Source: CAWFXC01 sp963819735 (GTDB taxonomy: Bacteria; Actinomycetota; Acidimicrobiia; IMCC26256; DASPTH01). Taken from it: 64,000 nt of DNA. Shown here in pieces: positions 43,677-52,579 of this stretch; the stretch's first letter is position 1; the number at the start of each line of letters is the position of its first letter. The notes beneath the pieces are model-generated. The model did not search any database. It saw only the letters and a list, made by a program, of their open reading frames with translations, and was not told the DNA's origin. The stretch is from the NCBI GenBank assembly GCA_963819735.1, contig CAWFXC010000001.1, positions 682,001-746,000 on the forward strand, given 5' to 3'. The position numbers were made by a program, and so were the translations under genes.

Positions 43677-43700
43677 ACCAACCGGCACCCGGCGTCGCCA

Positions 43701-43719
43701 GAGGCCCTGTAGGGGCCTC
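43701..43719. terminator. Bidirectional terminator hairpin
   Basis: GAGGCCC, loop TGTAG, GGGCCTC lies between convergent genes ending at 43676 and 43745. Confidence 0.55.
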
Positions 43720-43744
43720 GTACGACGCACGTTCGTGGGTTGTG

Positions 43745-44530
43745 TCAGTCGGTGAAGTGGGCGGGGCGTGACTCCAGGTTGGCGGTCACGGCTTCGAGTT
43801 GATTGGCGCTGCCGGCCAGCCCCTCGGTGAGCTCCTGCTCGGCGCGGAGGCCGTCGGCGAGCGGGGCGCTGCGGGCGATGTCGACCAGGCGCTTGGCCAC
43901 CCGGATGGCTTCGGGGCTCTTGCCCGCGATCTCGTGCGCCAGCGCCAGCGCCTCGGTGCGCGGATCGTCGCTCACGCGCGTGGCGAGCCCGATCCGGTGC
44001 GCCTCGTCGCCGCTGACGGTGCGGCCGGTGAAGATGAGCTCCTTGGCCACGTCCGGACCCACGAGCGGCGGCAGCAGTTGGGTGCCGCACATGTCGGGCA
44101 CGATGCCCCACCGGATCTCGAACGCGCCGAGCTGCGCGTCGGGGGCGACGATGCGGATGTCGGCGCCCAGCGCGAGTTGGAATCCGCCGCCGACCGCGAC
44201 CCCGTGGACCGCGGCGATCACCGGCACCGCGAGCTCCGTCCACACGCGCACCGCGTGCGGCGCGTCGACACGCAGGCCGTCGACCACGAGTTCCGGCGCG
44301 TTGCCCGACTCCGCCATCGCCGCGAACAACGAGATGTCGAGACCGGCGCAGAAGCCCTTGCCCTCGCCCGACAACACCACCGCGCGCACGGCCCGATCGG
44401 CGGCGACGCGCTCGGCCGCGGCGATGATCGCGGTGAACATCTCGCGGTCGAGCGCGTTGCGTTTCTCCGGCCGCGACAGGCGGATGTCGGCGACACCGCC
44501 GTCGATCGCAAACGTGACGCGTTCACTCAT
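43745..44530 (-). CDS. Enoyl-CoA hydratase/isomerase (crotonase family)
   Basis: 261 residues. Motifs: RPEKRNALD at the start of the fold, oxyanion-hole segments GEGKGFCAGLDI and AVHGVAVGGGFQLALGADIR, and FEIRWGIVPDMCGTQLLPPL. These fit beta-oxidation-type hydratases or isomerases; the exact reaction is not determined. It lies 14 bases after the small dimeric-barrel protein gene in the same direction, probably one operon. Confidence 0.9.
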   Translation of the reverse strand: MSERVTFAIDGGVADIRLSRPEKRNALDREMFTAIIAAAERVAADRAVRAVVLSGEGKGFCAGLDISLFAAMAESGNAPELVVDGLRVDAPHAVRVWTELAVPVIAAVHGVAVGGGFQLALGADIRIVAPDAQLGAFEIRWGIVPDMCGTQLLPPLVGPDVAKELIFTGRTVSGDEAHRIGLATRVSDDPRTEALALAHEIAGKSPEAIRVAKRLVDIARSAPLADGLRAEQELTEGLAGSANQLEAVTANLESRPAHFTD

Positions 44531-44544
44531 GGAGTCGTGAGCCT

Positions 44545-44877
44545 TCAGTCGATCGCTTCGTACAGGGTCATCGCCGGGATCGGGTCCATCGAGATCGCAT
44601 CCGACATGTAGATGCGGCCGTCGCCGGTGCGGGCGACCATCTCCTGGATCACGCTGTTGAGGTCGTCGTGGTCCATCTCGTAGAACGCGATGTAGGTGGG
44701 TGTCGACGGGTCGTTCGGGAACAGGCCCGCGTCACTGAGCTTGTAGCGCCGGGCCCCGGTGAACCCCGGCACGTCGCACACCTCTTTGAGGTGCCGATTG
44801 TCGTACCAGTCGTTGTACTCGGCTTCCCGCGACGGGTCGGACGGGCCGGACTGCACCACGAGGACGGCTTTCGGCAT
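44545..44877 (-). CDS. Small dimeric alpha-beta barrel protein (DUF4286/EthD-like)
   Basis: 110 residues. N-terminal motif AEYNDWYDNRHLKEVCDVPG followed by FTGARRYKLSD, with a second strand TYIAFYEMDHDDL. Small ferredoxin-like barrels with the YNxWYxxxHL motif occur beside acyl-CoA and aromatic degradation genes. A ribosome-binding site GGAGGTCC precedes the ATG, and a TAGGGT element is at 44910-44915 on the minus strand. It shares the YNxWYxxxH motif with the larger protein at 60675. Confidence 0.7.
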   Translation of the reverse strand: MPKAVLVVQSGPSDPSREAEYNDWYDNRHLKEVCDVPGFTGARRYKLSDAGLFPNDPSTPTYIAFYEMDHDDLNSVIQEMVARTGDGRIYMSDAISMDPIPAMTLYEAID

Positions 44878-44967
44878 GGCAGGACCTCCACGAGATCGTC
44901 GACGCCGACACCCTACGGTGCCCGGCTCCGCCCGTGCATGGAACCCCCCACCCCCGACCGTCGAGGG

Positions 44968-45948
44968 TCAGGGGACGGCGAAGCGGTGGACTTCGGTGTG
45001 CTCGCCCTCACTGAGGGTCAGGTAGGCCCGGCCGTTCTGGGTGAACCCGATGGCTTCACCCTGGCGCTCCGAGCCGGTGCCCAGCGCGCCGAACCGGGGC
45101 GCCGCGCCCGCGCACGACTTCTCGGAGAACGCCTTGGCCAGCGGTTGCCCGGCCGGGCGTGGGAACAGCACCACCGAGAAGTAGGTGCGCAGCGCGACGA
45201 CGTCGCCGGCGCGGGTGACGTCGCCGCCGGTCACCCCGCGCAACGGACCGAGCGAGAGCGTGGCCACCTGCGTGAGCATGGTGGTGGTGCCGCCCTCCAG
45301 GTTCGGCGGGGCGCGGAACACCTGGGCCCGGCCGGCGATCAGATCCTTGGTGACGATGTAGATGTCGCCACGCACCGGATCGACGATGAGCGCCTCGGCG
45401 TCATGGGGACCGTCGGGGTAGGTGAACGTGAGCGCGTCGGCGGCGCTGAGCGTCTGGGGTGGTGGCGCCGGCGCGTCCGGGTTCGCGAGTGGCTCACGCA
45501 CGCGGTACACCACCACCGAAGGTCGGTTCTGCGCGTTGTCGCCGATGTCGCCGATGTAGATGTAGGAAACGCCCGAAGCCGGACCGGGACCGACGTCGAT
45601 GTCCTCCCAGTCGACGGCGGTCGCGTCGGCGAGGTCGTACTCGCCGAGGTCGCGGCCGTCGCCCCCGATGGCGAACACACGCGCACTGTCGCCGGAGTCG
45701 TTGTGCACCCAGTAGACGTCGTTGACCCGCCCGCTGGCTGCGATGCCCGAAGCCTCGGTGACCGCGTTCGACTGCACGGTCCCCGTGGTCGACGCGACCA
45801 GCGTGCCCTTGCAGGCCGCCCGGAGCATCGCCGGCGGCTTGGGCGCCGGCTTTCGCGTGGCCGCACCCGCCCCCTCGGCGCCCGCCATTCCCATCCCCGC
45901 GATGGCGACGACGGCGACCACCGCGATCGAAGCTCGGATCGCGGGCAT
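44968..45948 (-). CDS. Secreted beta-propeller-like protein
   Basis: 326 residues. Signal peptide (SIAVVAVVAIAGMGMAGAEG), then motifs typical of esterase-like or SdiA-regulated beta-propellers: EASGIAASGRVNDVYWVHND, DWEDIDVGPG, YIGDIGDNAQNRPSVVVYRV, DAEALIVDPVRGDIYIVTKD, TYFSVVLFPRPAGQPLAKAF. It probably binds a ligand or acts as an extracytoplasmic hydrolase; the substrate is unknown. The ATG is preceded by TAGGAT at 8 bases, a leaderless arrangement. Divergent from the acyl-CoA dehydrogenase at 46006. Confidence 0.7.
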   Translation of the reverse strand: MPAIRASIAVVAVVAIAGMGMAGAEGAGAATRKPAPKPPAMLRAACKGTLVASTTGTVQSNAVTEASGIAASGRVNDVYWVHNDSGDSARVFAIGGDGRDLGEYDLADATAVDWEDIDVGPGPASGVSYIYIGDIGDNAQNRPSVVVYRVREPLANPDAPAPPPQTLSAADALTFTYPDGPHDAEALIVDPVRGDIYIVTKDLIAGRAQVFRAPPNLEGGTTTMLTQVATLSLGPLRGVTGGDVTRAGDVVALRTYFSVVLFPRPAGQPLAKAFSEKSCAGAAPRFGALGTGSERQGEAIGFTQNGRAYLTLSEGEHTEVHRFAVP

Positions 45949-45956
45949 GGCGCGTG

Positions 45957-45962
45957 ATCCTA
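45957..45962 (-). promoter_or_regulatory. -10 element of the beta-propeller gene
   Basis: TAGGAT on the minus strand is 8 bases before the ATG at 45948, suggesting leaderless mRNA. Confidence 0.4.
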
Positions 45963-46005
45963 CGGCCGGTCCGTCGCCCGGCCACCGCGGTGACAGAATC
46001 GCCGT

Positions 46006-47184
46006 ATGAGCGACCGCCCCGACGGCTTCGACCTGCTCGACGAGGACCAGACCCTGATCGCCGACGCGATCCGCGACCTCTGCTCCGACTACGACGACGA
46101 CTACTGGGCGCGGTGCGACCACGACCACGAGTTCCCGTGGGACTTCTACAACAGCCTGGCCAAGGGCGGCTGGGTCGGCCTGGCCATCCCGGAGGAGTAC
46201 GGCGGCGGCGGGCGCGGCATCAGCGACGCCGCGGTGATGCTCCACGAGATCGCGGCAAGCGGTGCTGCGATGAACGGCTGTTCCGCGGTGCACCTCACCG
46301 TGTTCGGGCTCAACCCCGTCGTGAAATTCGGCAACGATCGCTTGCGCGAGACGTTTCTGCCGCGCGCGGCCGCCGGTGAACTACACGTCGCGTTCGGCGT
46401 GACCGAACCCGACGCCGGCACCGACACCGGACGCATCTCGACGCGCGCCGAGCCCGACGGCAAGGGCGGCTGGAAGATCCACGGTCGCAAGATCTGGACG
46501 TCGAAGGCACTCGAATCGCAAGTCGTGCTCCTCATCGCCCGCACCGGCGACAAGGACAGCGGGCTCAAGGGACTCAGCCTCTTCCTCGCCGACCTCGACC
46601 GCGACTACGTCGACATCCGGCCGATCCCCAAGGTCGGGCGCAACGCGGTCGCGTCGTGTGAGGTCGCGTACGACGGTCTTCCCGTCGAGAGCTGGCGGCT
46701 CATCGGGGGCGAGAACGAGGGCTTCAAGCTCCTGCTACACGGCCTCAACCCCGAACGCATCCTCCTGTCGTCGGAGGCGTGCGGCATCGGCGAGGTCGCG
46801 ATCGAGCGCGCCGTCGCCTACGCCAAGGAGCGCATCGTCTTCGATCGCCCGATCGGCGCCAACCAGTCGATCAGCCACCCGCTCGCGCAGGCCCGCACCC
46901 AACTCAAGGCGGCGTGGATGATGGCATTGCACGCCGGCCGTCGGTACGACGCCGGTCTCGAGTGCGGCGAAGCGGCCAACAGCGCGAAGTACCTCGCGGC
47001 CGAGGCGTCGTTCTTCGCCGCCGACCGCGCGGTGCAGACGCTGGGCGGCATGGGATACGCCAGCGAGTACCACGTCGAGCGATACTGGCGCGAGGCGCGG
47101 CTGCAGCGGATCGCACCGGTGAGCCAGGAGATGACGCTGAACTACCTCGCGCAGACCATCATGGGCCTGCCGCGCAGCTACTGA
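46006..47184 (+). CDS. Acyl-CoA dehydrogenase
   Basis: 392 residues. It oxidises acyl-CoA with FAD. Motifs: GGWVGLAIPEEYGGGGRGIS, FGVTEPDAGTDTGRISTRAE, WKIHGRKIWTSKA, KERIVFDRPIGANQSISHPL, and the C-terminal GGMGYASEYHVERYWREARL with the catalytic-base region. The start ATG follows a 57-base divergent promoter region. The APH-type kinase gene follows after 32 bases; ACAD and APH-like domains are also fused in ACAD10/11-type proteins, which makes functional pairing likely. Confidence 0.93.
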   Translation: MSDRPDGFDLLDEDQTLIADAIRDLCSDYDDDYWARCDHDHEFPWDFYNSLAKGGWVGLAIPEEYGGGGRGISDAAVMLHEIAASGAAMNGCSAVHLTVFGLNPVVKFGNDRLRETFLPRAAAGELHVAFGVTEPDAGTDTGRISTRAEPDGKGGWKIHGRKIWTSKALESQVVLLIARTGDKDSGLKGLSLFLADLDRDYVDIRPIPKVGRNAVASCEVAYDGLPVESWRLIGGENEGFKLLLHGLNPERILLSSEACGIGEVAIERAVAYAKERIVFDRPIGANQSISHPLAQARTQLKAAWMMALHAGRRYDAGLECGEAANSAKYLAAEASFFAADRAVQTLGGMGYASEYHVERYWREARLQRIAPVSQEMTLNYLAQTIMGLPRSY

Positions 47185-47216
47185 GCAACGACCGCACGCG
47201 TCGAACCGGGGGGACG

Positions 47217-48335
47217 ATGACGACCGAAGAACCGATGCTCTCGACCCCTTGGCGGAGCGACCCGTCGGCGATGGCCGAACGGATCGAGGCCTGGTGTGCC
47301 CACGGCCTCGGCCCGGGGATCACCGTGATCGACGTGACCGCGCCCGAGGGCAGCGGCATGTCGAGCGAGACCCTGCTGTTCAGCGTGCAGCGCGCACCGG
47401 AGTCGGGCGGCGCGCCGGCAACCGAGCACTACGTGGCCCGGTTGGCGCCGCTCGCGTCGCAGCAATACGTGGTGTTCCCCGCGTACGACCTCGAGTTGCA
47501 ACGCCGGGTCATGCAGACCGTCGCCGAATCGACCGAGGTACCCGTGCCCGAGGTCGTCGCCCACGAGCCCGACGACTCGTGGCTCGGGTCGCCGTTCCTC
47601 GTGATGCGACGCGTCGACGGCGTCGTCCCCACCGACATCCCGCCGTACCCGTTCGGCGGCTGGCTGTTCGACGCCGCACCGGAGGACCAGGCCCGGCTCG
47701 AGCGCGCCATGGTGCGCACACTGGCGCGACTGCACGCGCTCACACCCGATGCGCACGACCTCGCGTTCCTCGACCGCCCGGAGTTCGGCACCACCGCGCT
47801 CGACCAGCACCTGGGCTACCAGCGCTGGTACTACGACTGGGCGCGCGAGGGCCAGACCATCCCGCTCATCGAGCGCGCCTTCGCCGCGCTGGAGAAGACC
47901 CGCCCCGCGGAAGGCCCCACCGTCCTCAACTGGGGCGACAGTCGCATCGGCAACGTGATCTTCGCCGACTTCGAACCCGCGGCGGTGCTCGACTGGGAGA
48001 TGGCCGCCCTCGGCCCGGCCGAGGTCGACGTCGCCTGGATGATCTTCCTGCACACCTTCTTCCACGACATGGCCCAGCGCTTCGGCCTGCCCGGCCTGCC
48101 CGAGTTCCTCCAGCGCGACCAGGTGGTGGCGATCTACGAGCAGGAATCGGGCCACCGGCTGCACGACCTCGACTGGTACGAGATGTTCGCCGCGCTGCGG
48201 TTCGCCATCGTGTCGATCCGCACGACGTGGCGCACGGTCGCCTACGGCGACGCACCGGCGCCCGACGATCTCGACGACCTCATCATGTTCCGGCCGTTGC
48301 TCGAGGAGATGGTCGCGCGGGCGGAAGCCTCGTAA
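47217..48335 (+). CDS. APH-like phosphotransferase (ACAD10/11-type kinase partner)
   Basis: 372 residues. An aminoglycoside-phosphotransferase fold: SETLLFSVQ in the nucleotide-binding lobe, LGSPFLVMRRVDGVVP, and the catalytic core TVLNWGDSRIGNVIFADF followed by AVLDWEMAALGPAEVDVAWM, where Asp and Asn of the Brenner motif and the DWE metal site are seen. Homologues next to acyl-CoA dehydrogenases phosphorylate hydroxyacyl-CoA; I infer the same here. The ATG is preceded by CCGGGGGGACG. Confidence 0.85.
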   Translation: MTTEEPMLSTPWRSDPSAMAERIEAWCAHGLGPGITVIDVTAPEGSGMSSETLLFSVQRAPESGGAPATEHYVARLAPLASQQYVVFPAYDLELQRRVMQTVAESTEVPVPEVVAHEPDDSWLGSPFLVMRRVDGVVPTDIPPYPFGGWLFDAAPEDQARLERAMVRTLARLHALTPDAHDLAFLDRPEFGTTALDQHLGYQRWYYDWAREGQTIPLIERAFAALEKTRPAEGPTVLNWGDSRIGNVIFADFEPAAVLDWEMAALGPAEVDVAWMIFLHTFFHDMAQRFGLPGLPEFLQRDQVVAIYEQESGHRLHDLDWYEMFAALRFAIVSIRTTWRTVAYGDAPAPDDLDDLIMFRPLLEEMVARAEAS

Positions 48336-48338
48336 CCT
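48333..48338 (+). promoter_or_regulatory. -10 element inside the end of the kinase gene
   Basis: TAACCT overlaps the TAA stop of the kinase gene and lies 7 bases before the ATG of the sulfotransferase, suggesting a separate leaderless start. Confidence 0.35.
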
Positions 48339-48345
48339 CGCTCCC

Positions 48346-49608
48346 ATGACCTGGCAGCCCTCGCCGCGGCCCGAGTGGGTCCGCGCCGTAAACGACGGGC
48401 TCATCCTCCCGATGGCCGAGGTCGCCCAGTTGCCGTTCACGCGCGACGGCCTGCTCGGAGAGGCCCTCGCCAACCTCGGCCTGGCCGACGGCGGCATCGC
48501 CGACTTCGGCGGCGACGACTTCCTCGAACCGCTCGCGGTGCTGCTGCCCGCGTTGGAGGAAGAAGCCGACCTCACCCTCATGGGCCGGTGGATCACCCGG
48601 CGGTTCCTGTTGCGGTTCCTCGAGGTCCGCCTGCAGCTTGCCGCCTACGTGCGGGCCGATCCCGGCGTCGTCGACGAGGAGATCCCCGAGCCGGTGTTCG
48701 TCGCCGGCGCGCCCCGCACCGGCACCACGATCCTGCACGCGCTCCTCGCCCAGGATCCCACGGTTCGGGTCCCGCTCGGCTGGGAGCTGTTGCGCCCGGT
48801 ACCGCCACCTGATCCCGCCACCGCGGCCGACGACCCCCGCATCGCCCTCGCCGACCGCGAGCTGCGCCTGCCCGCCGTCGTCACCGGCGAGCTCGACGCC
48901 ATCCACGTGTACGGCGGCCGTCTGCACAAGGAGTGCGTGTCGGCGCTCACGTTCTCGTTCCGCTCCGAGGAGTTCACCGCGCGCTACCGCGTCCCGAGCT
49001 ACGTCGCGTGGCTGCAGCAGTGCGACATGCGACCCGCCTACGAGATGCACAAGATGGTCTTGCAGATGCTCCAGCGCCGCGATCACGACGTGCACTGGGT
49101 GTTGAAGTCGCCCGCACACATGCACTGGGTGCCCACGATCCTGTCGGTGTATCCCGACGCCCGCTTCGCGTTCACGCACCGCGACCCGATCACGATCCTC
49201 GCGTCGGTCACCAGCCTCGTGGCCACGCTGCGGTACGCGCACAGCGACGCGGTCGACTTCGCCGACATCGGCGCGTACCATGAGCGGCTCTACCAGGGTG
49301 CGCTCGACCACCTGGTCACGTGGTCGGAGGACGGCACCCTCGATCCCGGCCGCGTGCACCACTCGTATTACGACGACTTCATGACCGATCCGCTCGCGGT
49401 GGTCGAAGGCCTCTACGAATCGCTCGGCCGGAAGTTGGCGCCCGACACCGCCGACGCCATGCGGGCCTACCTCGCGGGTCGACCGAAGGACCAGCACGGC
49501 GCGCACTCGTACTCGTTCGACGATCTCGGCCTCGACCGCGACGTCGAGCGCGCGCGCTTCGCGCGCTACCAGGACTACTTCTCGGTACCCGGAGGCACTG
49601 TCGCGTGA
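48346..49608 (+). CDS. Sulfotransferase
   Basis: 420 residues. PAPS-dependent sulfotransferase fold: 5'-phosphosulfate loop FVAGAPRTGTTILHALLA, and 3'-phosphate-binding VLKSPAHMHW...YPDARFAFTHRDPITILASV. The substrate may be a sterol, lipid or xenobiotic; many actinobacterial members are listed only as sulfotransferase family. The GTGA overlap with the next gene indicates coupled expression. The PAPS donor could be made by CysDNC encoded 12 kb to the left. Confidence 0.88.
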   Translation: MTWQPSPRPEWVRAVNDGLILPMAEVAQLPFTRDGLLGEALANLGLADGGIADFGGDDFLEPLAVLLPALEEEADLTLMGRWITRRFLLRFLEVRLQLAAYVRADPGVVDEEIPEPVFVAGAPRTGTTILHALLAQDPTVRVPLGWELLRPVPPPDPATAADDPRIALADRELRLPAVVTGELDAIHVYGGRLHKECVSALTFSFRSEEFTARYRVPSYVAWLQQCDMRPAYEMHKMVLQMLQRRDHDVHWVLKSPAHMHWVPTILSVYPDARFAFTHRDPITILASVTSLVATLRYAHSDAVDFADIGAYHERLYQGALDHLVTWSEDGTLDPGRVHHSYYDDFMTDPLAVVEGLYESLGRKLAPDTADAMRAYLAGRPKDQHGAHSYSFDDLGLDRDVERARFARYQDYFSVPGGTVA

Positions 49609-50771
49609 CGACCGATCTCGAACGCTGGCAGTCGTTCCTGCAGAAGATGAACGATCTGGGCACGACCATCACCGGCCCCGACTTCCCGCACACCGACGCC
49701 GACCAGACCGAGGGCCTGCGCCACCTCGCGCTGCAAGTGGTGTGTTGGCTCGAGTGGTCGGTCGGCCACGGTGACCCGTACGCGCCCACGTTCCAGCGCC
49801 AGAACGATCTCGTGCGCCAGTGGGGCGGCCCCAACGCCGACAACGTCTACCGCCACGCGCGCGTCGACGCGTCGTTGCAGTACCGCATCGTCGGGAAGAT
49901 GCATTCGTGCAGCGACTTCATCCTCGCCATCCGGCGCAACTTCATGCACATGGAGGGGTCGGGCACCATCGCCGAGCTCACCGCCCACGACGTCGGCATC
50001 GGCCCCGGCGACGACTTCGAGATCCTTCTCGGCGGTGAAGGCGACGAACCCAACCGGGTGCCGCTGCCCGAGGGCGCCCTCTCGGTGTCGATCCGCGAGT
50101 ACTACTTCGACTGGCAGCCGGAGGAGCCGGCGACGTTCACCATCGAGCGCCTCGACGCCGACGAACCGCCGGGACCGTTCACTTCGAAGGCGCTGGCCGC
50201 GGGTCTCGACGAAGCCGCGACGCACGCGTACCGCTCGCTCACGTACTGGAACCAGTACATGCTCGACGCGCGCGCCAAGCAGACCGACAACGAGTTCGGC
50301 GGCCGTCACGACGTCCCGCGCGGCCTCCAGGTCGCGAAGTACGCGTTCTGCTTCTTCGACCTCGCGCCCGACGAAGCACTGATCGTGGAGAGCGACATCC
50401 CCGAGAGTCGCTACTGGAGCTGGCACCTCTACAACCTCGCGTGGTGGGAGGCGCTCGAGTACGCGAGCCGCGTCACCACGCTCAATCACACGCAGGCGCG
50501 CGTGAGCGGCGACGGCAAGCTGCGGTTCGTCGTGGCCCACCGCGACCCCGGCGCGCCCAACTGGCTCGACACCGAAGCCCGCCCCGAGGGGCTGCTCACC
50601 CTCCGGTGGTTCTGGCCGACCGGCGACGCGCCCGCGCCCACGACCCGCGTCGTGAAGTTCGACGACGTGACCGTCGCGCTGCCGGCCGACACCCCGGCCG
50701 TCGACGCCGCCGCCCGCCGGGCCGAGATCAAGACCCGCCGCGACCACCTCGCCTGGCGCTTCCGGAGCTAG
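49605..50771 (+). CDS. DUF1214-domain protein
   Basis: 388 residues from GTG 49605. The C-terminal half has DUF1214 motifs: YWSWHLYNLAWWEALEY, GKLRFVVAHRDPG, ARPEGLLTLRWFWPTGDAPA. The N-terminal half is mainly helical with ALQVVCWLEWSVGHGDPYAP and RRNFMHMEGSGT. Its function is unknown; it co-occurs with lipid or steroid catabolic genes. It overlaps the sulfotransferase by 4 bases, and its stop is followed by an 8-bp tandem repeat before the convergent SDR gene. Confidence 0.82.
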   Translation: MTTDLERWQSFLQKMNDLGTTITGPDFPHTDADQTEGLRHLALQVVCWLEWSVGHGDPYAPTFQRQNDLVRQWGGPNADNVYRHARVDASLQYRIVGKMHSCSDFILAIRRNFMHMEGSGTIAELTAHDVGIGPGDDFEILLGGEGDEPNRVPLPEGALSVSIREYYFDWQPEEPATFTIERLDADEPPGPFTSKALAAGLDEAATHAYRSLTYWNQYMLDARAKQTDNEFGGRHDVPRGLQVAKYAFCFFDLAPDEALIVESDIPESRYWSWHLYNLAWWEALEYASRVTTLNHTQARVSGDGKLRFVVAHRDPGAPNWLDTEARPEGLLTLRWFWPTGDAPAPTTRVVKFDDVTVALPADTPAVDAAARRAEIKTRRDHLAWRFRS

Positions 50772-50775
50772 CCGA

Positions 50776-50804
50776 CGATCCGGCGATCCGGCGATCCGGC
50801 GATC
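50776..50804. repeat. 8-bp tandem repeat between convergent genes
   Basis: Three full copies of CGATCCGG (50776, 50784, 50792) and a partial fourth lie in the 46-base gap. Confidence 0.7.
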
Positions 50805-50817
50805 GAGTCGGGGGCGC

Positions 50818-51624
50818 CTACCGGAAGCCCATGTTGCCGCCGTCGACCATGAGGGTCTGCGCGGTCAGGTAGGACGCGGCGTCGCCGGCCAGGAACACCA
50901 CCACCCGGCCGACGTCTTCCTCGCAGTCGCCGATGCGCCGCATCGGGTTGCGCCGCAGCTGCGCGTCGCGGAGCTTCTCGGGCATGTGCTCCCAGTACTC
51001 GCTCGCCGCCCACGGGCACACCGTGTTGACGCGGATGCCGTCGACGCCCCATTCGAGGGCCGCGACCTTGGTGAGCCCGCGGATCCCTTCCTTCGCCGAC
51101 GCGTACGCGCCGAGCCCGACGATGCCCTCGGTGCCGGCCCCCGACCCGAGGTTGACGATCGCGCCGCCGCCCCGCGCCTTCATGATCGGGTGACACAGCC
51201 GCATCAACCGCAGGGTGGCCAGCGTGCCCGATTCCCACGCGGTGAGCATGTCGTCGTCGGTGGTGTCGACGAGCGCGACGCCGGTGCGCAGCTGCTGCGC
51301 GTTGTTCACCAGGATGTCGATCCCGCCGAACGCGTCGACCGCGGCCGCGACCACCGCCTCGCAGTCGGCCGGGTTGCGCACGCTGCCGGCCACCGCGACC
51401 GCGCGTCGCCCGAGTGCGATGACGTCGTCGGCGGTGGCGCGACCGCTGACCGGATCGAGCTCGAGCACCGCGACGTCGGCCCCTGCCTTGGCCAACGCCA
51501 GCGAGATGCCGCGGCCGATCCCGCGGCCGGCACCGGTGACCACCGCCGCCTTGCCCGCCAACGTTGGCGCGGTGAGCGATTCGGCGCCGGCCTGCGCACC
51601 CGCCGGGTTCGCGATCGCGCTCAT
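50818..51624 (-). CDS. Short-chain dehydrogenase/reductase
   Basis: 268 residues. Classical SDR: cofactor motif VTGAGRGIGRG (near 30), DILVNNAQ, and the active-site Tyr and Lys in GLGAYASAKEGIRGLTKVAA, with Ser in VNLGSGAG. The Asp/Glu at the end of strand 2 (VAVLELDP) suggests NAD. The ATG overlaps the stop of the upstream SDR gene (ATGA). Confidence 0.9.
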   Translation of the reverse strand: MSAIANPAGAQAGAESLTAPTLAGKAAVVTGAGRGIGRGISLALAKAGADVAVLELDPVSGRATADDVIALGRRAVAVAGSVRNPADCEAVVAAAVDAFGGIDILVNNAQQLRTGVALVDTTDDDMLTAWESGTLATLRLMRLCHPIMKARGGGAIVNLGSGAGTEGIVGLGAYASAKEGIRGLTKVAALEWGVDGIRVNTVCPWAASEYWEHMPEKLRDAQLRRNPMRRIGDCEEDVGRVVVFLAGDAASYLTAQTLMVDGGNMGFR

Positions 51625-52502
51625 CGGACGATCCCGGAGTGCGCGATGCGTGCCGGGAGGTCGGCCGGTTGCCAGTTTTCGACGAGGTCGACGCCGCTCA
51701 GGTCGTAGACCGGGCGGTCGAGCTCGGCCAGCAGCGGCAGGCTGTACGCGATACGGCCGGTGATGTCGTCGGCGTCGCACGTGCAGAGGGCGAGCGCCGC
51801 CTCGACCATGGTGTCGATGGGCTCGAACTGCTCCTCGCCGATCGGGAAGCCGGTCGCCTCGATCATCTCCGTGGTGACCGCGCCGTGCGGGCCGAGCGTG
51901 TTCACCGCGACCCCGCGGCCGTAGACCTCGGCCGCCAGCGACTGCGTCCACCGATTGAGCATCGCCTTGGTGCTGCCGTACGCCGCGCCCTGCGTGACGA
52001 CGGAACCACCGCGGTTCTCGTAGGGCGGCCCGACGATCCGCTCGCTCGCGCCCGACGAGACGTTGAGGATCCACCCGGTCCCGCGCGCCAACATGCCCGG
52101 CAGCACCCGGCGCGCCAGCTGCCACGGCGCCCACACGTTCACTTCGGTCATGCGGCGGAGCGTCTTGTCGTCCCAGTCGAGGAAGGGCCGGAAGCCGGAG
52201 AGCGCGGCATTGCTCACCATGATCGACACCGGGCCGAGTTCGGCTTCGACCTCGTCGATGATCGCCTCGCGCGACTGCGTCGGGTCCGCGAGGTTGCACC
52301 CGATGGGGACGACGCGCGCGCCAAGCGCTTCGAGGCGGGGCACGATCTGCGCCAGCGACACGCCGTAGTGCTCGTCGTCGACGCTGCGGGCGACGATGCC
52401 GAGGTCGGCACCTTCGGCCGCGAGCCGCAACGCGATGCCCTTGCCGATCCCCCGGCTCGCGCCGGTGACGACCGCGACCCGACCTTCACAACTCCGACCC
52501 AC
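51621..52502 (-). CDS. Short-chain dehydrogenase/reductase
   Basis: 293 residues from GTG 52502. Cofactor motif VTGASRGIGKG, MVSNAALSG, catalytic Ser in LNVSSGASE and Tyr/Lys in AAYGSTKAMLNRW. The longer C-terminus (TGRIAYSLPLLAELDRPVYD) differs from the neighbouring SDR, so they are not simple duplicates. It follows the amidohydrolase gene by 77 bases. Confidence 0.88.
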   Translation of the reverse strand: MGRSCEGRVAVVTGASRGIGKGIALRLAAEGADLGIVARSVDDEHYGVSLAQIVPRLEALGARVVPIGCNLADPTQSREAIIDEVEAELGPVSIMVSNAALSGFRPFLDWDDKTLRRMTEVNVWAPWQLARRVLPGMLARGTGWILNVSSGASERIVGPPYENRGGSVVTQGAAYGSTKAMLNRWTQSLAAEVYGRGVAVNTLGPHGAVTTEMIEATGFPIGEEQFEPIDTMVEAALALCTCDADDITGRIAYSLPLLAELDRPVYDLSGVDLVENWQPADLPARIAHSGIVR

Positions 52503-52579
52503 ACCGGCCTCCTCGCGCCGGAGCGGATGCTACGACTCCGACGACCGGGCCGCGGGCGACGCGCCCGCGTGATCGAGGG

